A DNA stretch of 64,000 nt from Acorus gramineus (Eukaryota > Streptophyta > Magnoliopsida > Acorales > Acoraceae). Each line of letters begins with the position of its first letter. The first letter of the stretch is position 1. Positions 60,904 to 64,000 of the stretch are shown in pieces. The position numbers and the translations under genes are program-made. The notes beneath the pieces are model-generated. The model saw only the letters and a program-made list of their open reading frames with translations. It was not told the DNA's origin and did no database searches. The stretch is taken from positions 434,001-498,000 of the forward strand of contig JAUJYN010000025.1 of the NCBI GenBank assembly GCA_030737835.1, in the 5' to 3' direction.

Positions 60904-63037
60904 CTAATAAATTTTTTTTTCCATTTTACACAATTCAACATGGGAGTTTTGACACAATACAAATGTTAATAATGAGAAGTTTGACATGTGGATTATACTC
61001 TCATTTAAGAATCAATTGTCAAAAATAATTTATACTATATATTTTGATTTGATCATAAAAAATATTTCATTTTTATAAAACATAAAAAATTAAAATATGA
61101 AATCAAAATGTTCAAAATTGATTATCGAAGACTTATTTTAGAAAAAAAAACAACATTAATTAATAATTGGTCGTAAAAAAAAAAGCCAATTTTAATAAAA
61201 GTATATAGTCGGAAAAGTAGACGATCCATATATGACATTTGTACATTCAGATCAACCTCGTTTGACGTCATTTGGGTTTGCCAAAGACCATCAGACATCC
61301 ACGCTTTTAGGCTCCACATTGACATTGTTGTTTTAGATGACCATTTCATTTCAACAATAAACAAAGTTGAATATAGACACGTTGTTGGGTTTCGAAGGAC
61401 CATTTCATTTTTTTTTTTTTTTAAATCAACCAGATCAACCAAAATTGAGGTCCTTAAATTTTTTCACACCTAATCGGACTTCATTTTAAGGGGGGATGTA
61501 AAGAATTAGCACGTCAGTATTGATTTTAATTTGTATCTCAGAGTCAGAATCTCTGGCTTCGACGTGTGTTGCACATTTTTTAAAAATATCTGCTTTAATG
61601 CCCCGTAGAAGATAAAAGAGAATATATAAACAAATGTTTTGCAGCCAGAGAGGGACAGTGAGTTGATAACGAGATAAGGTTGGCATCTTGTTAGGGATCT
61701 CTGCAAAGTTTGTTTATACGTGTGTTTGTGTAAGAATTTCAAGTAGGATTCTATATAAATATTATATATATTAGCGTTCTTGGGCCAATCATAAACCAGA
61801 ACGAGTTATTTTTCTAACGAAAAATGATCATATCCTAGTCTACATCATTTTTTTATTAAAAAAATAATAATATATTCTCCTATTAAAGTAAATATTGTTA
61901 TGTGAAATAAAATATATATTTAAATACAGTAACACATTTTTTTTATTTTTTTAAAAAAATAACTTATACATTATGATATAACAATATATATAATAATAGC
62001 ATAATATGTGCTATGCAATTATAGTGTATAGCGCGCTGTCAAATAGACTGAGTGTATCAGCGCTCTTTTCTGACTACTCGGATTAGATGAAAAAGATATT
62101 TTATTAGACAAATTTATCTTAGTATTTTGAGTTATATATTATTACACAACCAAAGATTTAAAGAATCTGTATTTTCATTGTGGGTAAGGGTATTTGTGTA
62201 AATGTGTATTGTGTAAATGATGTTCTTTAGTGGGCGCTGTTACACATAATATTTTTACAATCCTAAATGTAGTTTCATATATCTCATTAGTTATTTAGTA
62301 AAATATATATCTCCTTAGATGATGTTTTATTAAATTCTTCTTACATTTATTAAAAATAGGTTCATTCAAATCGAAATAGACCGATATATATTTTTTATCA
62401 AAAAATATATCTCATTAGACTATTTTTACTATTTTTATTTTTTTAAATAAAACATGTGTGATCTGTGTTTTAGACTCTAACATTTTATTTATTGAAAAGC
62501 AAATGTTATTATCCTTTTTTTTTTCTTTTTTTTTGGCTGAGTTACTCGTAATATTGATAATGGATTTGCAAAGTTAGATGGGATATATATGTGACATCTG
62601 ATTATTAAAATGAGATGTGAATCATGCATGAATTGATAAACATTATTGTTTAGAAAAAGATGCTAGACCATGTCTTTACTGTTATAAAATGAAATTTGGG
62701 ACTCATGGTGTAAAACAGTCTAGATCGGCCTAACATAGCATAACTCGAGACGTGTTGAGAAACTGACACGATATAATATGACACGTCATGACACATTAAA
62801 AGGATATGGGGTTCAGTCATGATGGCTCATTATACACACATGTAATATGATGATTAAATGTATTATTTCATTACTGAGTGTGTATATATAATATGCTGTG
62901 TTAGTGTCTATGTATATATATATATAGTATTATGTGTGAATGTGAAATATTAGGAAAGGTGAAGTTTAAAATTAAAAATAAATTTTTTTTAAAAAAGTAT
63001 GGTGGCAGCCCCTCGGCCTGGGCCGACACAGTACAGT
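60904..63037. other. AT-rich DNA without recognised features
   Basis: No domain-bearing frame, RNA gene or terminal-repeat pair was recognised on either strand. Short frames are low-complexity. About 62690-62800 contains several GACACG-type words (GACACGATATAAT, TGACACGTCATGACAC) that resemble a decayed plant repeat, but it has no clear ends. TCGGCCTGGGCCGA at about 63014-63027 is a perfect palindrome just outside the hAT end. Confidence 0.6.
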
Positions 63038-64000
63038 CAGAGGTGTAAAGCGGGCCATACCGTCTCGGCTCGGCATGGCACCGGCCGCATGGGGTCGGCC
63101 CAGCACGGCCCTCCGTGTCAGCCCGACAGGCCAAACGGGCCGGGGACATTAACGGGCCAACGGGCCGACCCGTGTAAATGCCCATTTTTTTTATTTTTAA
63201 AGTTTAATATTTAATTCCATGTTTAATTTACTAGTTCCTTTAAATTAAAAAATAAAAAAATATACCTAAGTCATTCATAAAAATTGAAAACTAAAAAGAA
63301 TTAAGAATACAAATATTTATTTTATTGAATATTGAATTTCGAGTATATGAACAATTGAACATTAATTAAATAAATGATAAAATGAATAAAAAATACACAA
63401 ATAGTACATTGATGAATAAAAATAAATTATACAATTCTTAAAAAATACATTAACAAATACAAAAAATTAATAAAAAATAAAATTGAGTAATAATTGCATC
63501 ACTATAGTTTTTAATACATCCCAACTAGGTTGGCACCTATTAAAACTATCAATCACTTGCAACTCACCTTTCAAAAAATTAAAAAAATACAACAATGAGA
63601 AGATTTATATGTGAAATCTTCATTGATCATCATCTATGTTGAATTTTGTAAAATCCACCTCAAGACTATCTACAAATTCTTGATTTCTTTCATCAGCATC
63701 ACTCCAATCCTTCAGACAAATAAGAGCTTCCAGTGAACTTGCTGCCAACCTGGTCCTCCTCTCAGATAATATTCTCCCACTTGTACTAAAAGAAGATTCT
63801 GAAGCCACTGTAGACACTGGAGGAGTTAGTAAATCTCTTGCCATTATAGAAAGCACAGGAAATGTCACTTCATGTGCTTTCCACCATTGCAAGAGATCAA
63901 AATTTTCCATCTCCTTTTCAGTTAAAAGAGACTTCCAATCATTTTCTAAATATTTAAACAGTTCATTAAGATGAGAACTACCACTACTAGAATCATGTGA
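63038..64000 (-). mobile_element. hAT DNA transposon, 3' end, running off the window
   Basis: The terminal CAGAGGTGTAAA at 63038 matches the usual hAT inverted-repeat start. Subterminal DNA to about 63170 is packed with GGGCC/GGCCC words, as in plant hAT elements that bind transposase there. A transposase fragment in the right orientation follows. The eight bases before the end, AGTACAGT (63030-63037), are the candidate target duplication; the other end is outside the window. Confidence 0.85.
63620..64000 (-). CDS. hAT transposase, C-terminal part (partial)
   Basis: The frame is open from the window edge to the stop at 63620, 126 codons. It contains the hAT dimerisation domain: LLQWWKAHEVTFPVLSIMAR, PVSTVASESSFSTSGR, then RRTRLAASSLEALICLKDW. 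This domain holds the transposase oligomer together. The upstream 30 codons from 64000 (SSSGSSHLNELFKYL) are in the same frame, so the coding sequence continues beyond the window. The conserved residues are intact and no stop is seen, in contrast to the decayed retroelements nearby. Whether the rest is intact cannot be seen. Confidence 0.9.
   Translation of the reverse strand, partial: SHDSSSGSSHLNELFKYLENDWKSLLTEKEMENFDLLQWWKAHEVTFPVLSIMARDLLTPPVSTVASESSFSTSGRILSERRTRLAASSLEALICLKDWSDADERNQEFVDSLEVDFTKFNIDDDQ

Noticed and set aside
61122..61742. Short open frames in AT-rich DNA as host genes
   Set aside because: No recognisable domain, lysine/phenylalanine-rich low complexity, and homopolymer runs within the frames.

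Overview
The window is plant nuclear heterochromatin made almost entirely of transposable elements. I found no host protein gene, tRNA or rRNA gene, and no CRISPR array. The plant call rests on the element types: chromodomain Ty3/gypsy elements of the Tekay/Del type with LTRs of about 3-3.8 kb and tRNA-iMet primer sites, a Tork/TAR-like Ty1/copia element, an L1-type LINE with a zf-RVT tail, and a hAT transposon with GGCC-rich ends. The species cannot be told from the sequence, but the dense nesting suggests a large-genome angiosperm.

Three LTR families are named here. Family A reads TGTTATGCCTGTG...GGGGCGTGACA in sense. Family B reads TGTTATATATGTG...GGGGCGTGACA. Family C reads TGTAACG...CGTTACA. 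On the + strand, minus copies of A and B begin TGTCACGCC and end ATAACA.

Layout. 1-7855: end of a minus family-A element (reverse transcriptase remnant plus LTR) with a solo A LTR (2512-6279) inside its LTR. 7856-32482: one decayed minus Ty1/copia element, split by solo LTR B1 (9781-26258) and plus-strand solo LTR B4 (27881-31335). B1 is itself split by solo LTR B2 (10381-13871) and by E1 (15496-25369), the only element here with both LTRs and its target duplication. 32483-36492: LTR, primer site and leader of a plus A element (E4), cut by a partial minus B LTR. 37377-44012: E2, a minus element with a nearly open pol. 44013-53897: E3, a plus A element with both LTRs and a ruined interior. 53898-55393: older minus A LTR fragment inserted in a LINE. 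55394-60903: the LINE, carrying solo LTR C (58321-60784). 60904-63037: AT-rich DNA with no recognised feature. 63038-64000: end of a hAT transposon running off the window.

Six insertions have exact 5-bp target duplications readable on both sides: ACACA, CCTCT, GATAT, ACCCT, TTCTG and CATTG. They fix the insertion order. Five of the six are solo LTRs, so LTR-LTR recombination has been frequent. E2 encodes protease, RT, RNase H, integrase and chromodomain. E1 keeps gag, primer site, polypurine tract and LTRs but has lost RT and integrase, so it looks like a non-autonomous derivative mobilised in trans.

The most unusual signal is inside the LTRs. Families A, B and C each carry a 5' splice-site-like sequence near the LTR start. 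Far downstream lies a conserved block (CACTGAGC, short spacer, GCTCACCCCTC) followed by a pyrimidine tract and AG. The spacing is about 2.5 kb in A and B and 1.6 kb in C. This suggests an LTR-borne intron. A separate small GAATTC hairpin in the A and B LTRs shows a paired, stem-preserving change.
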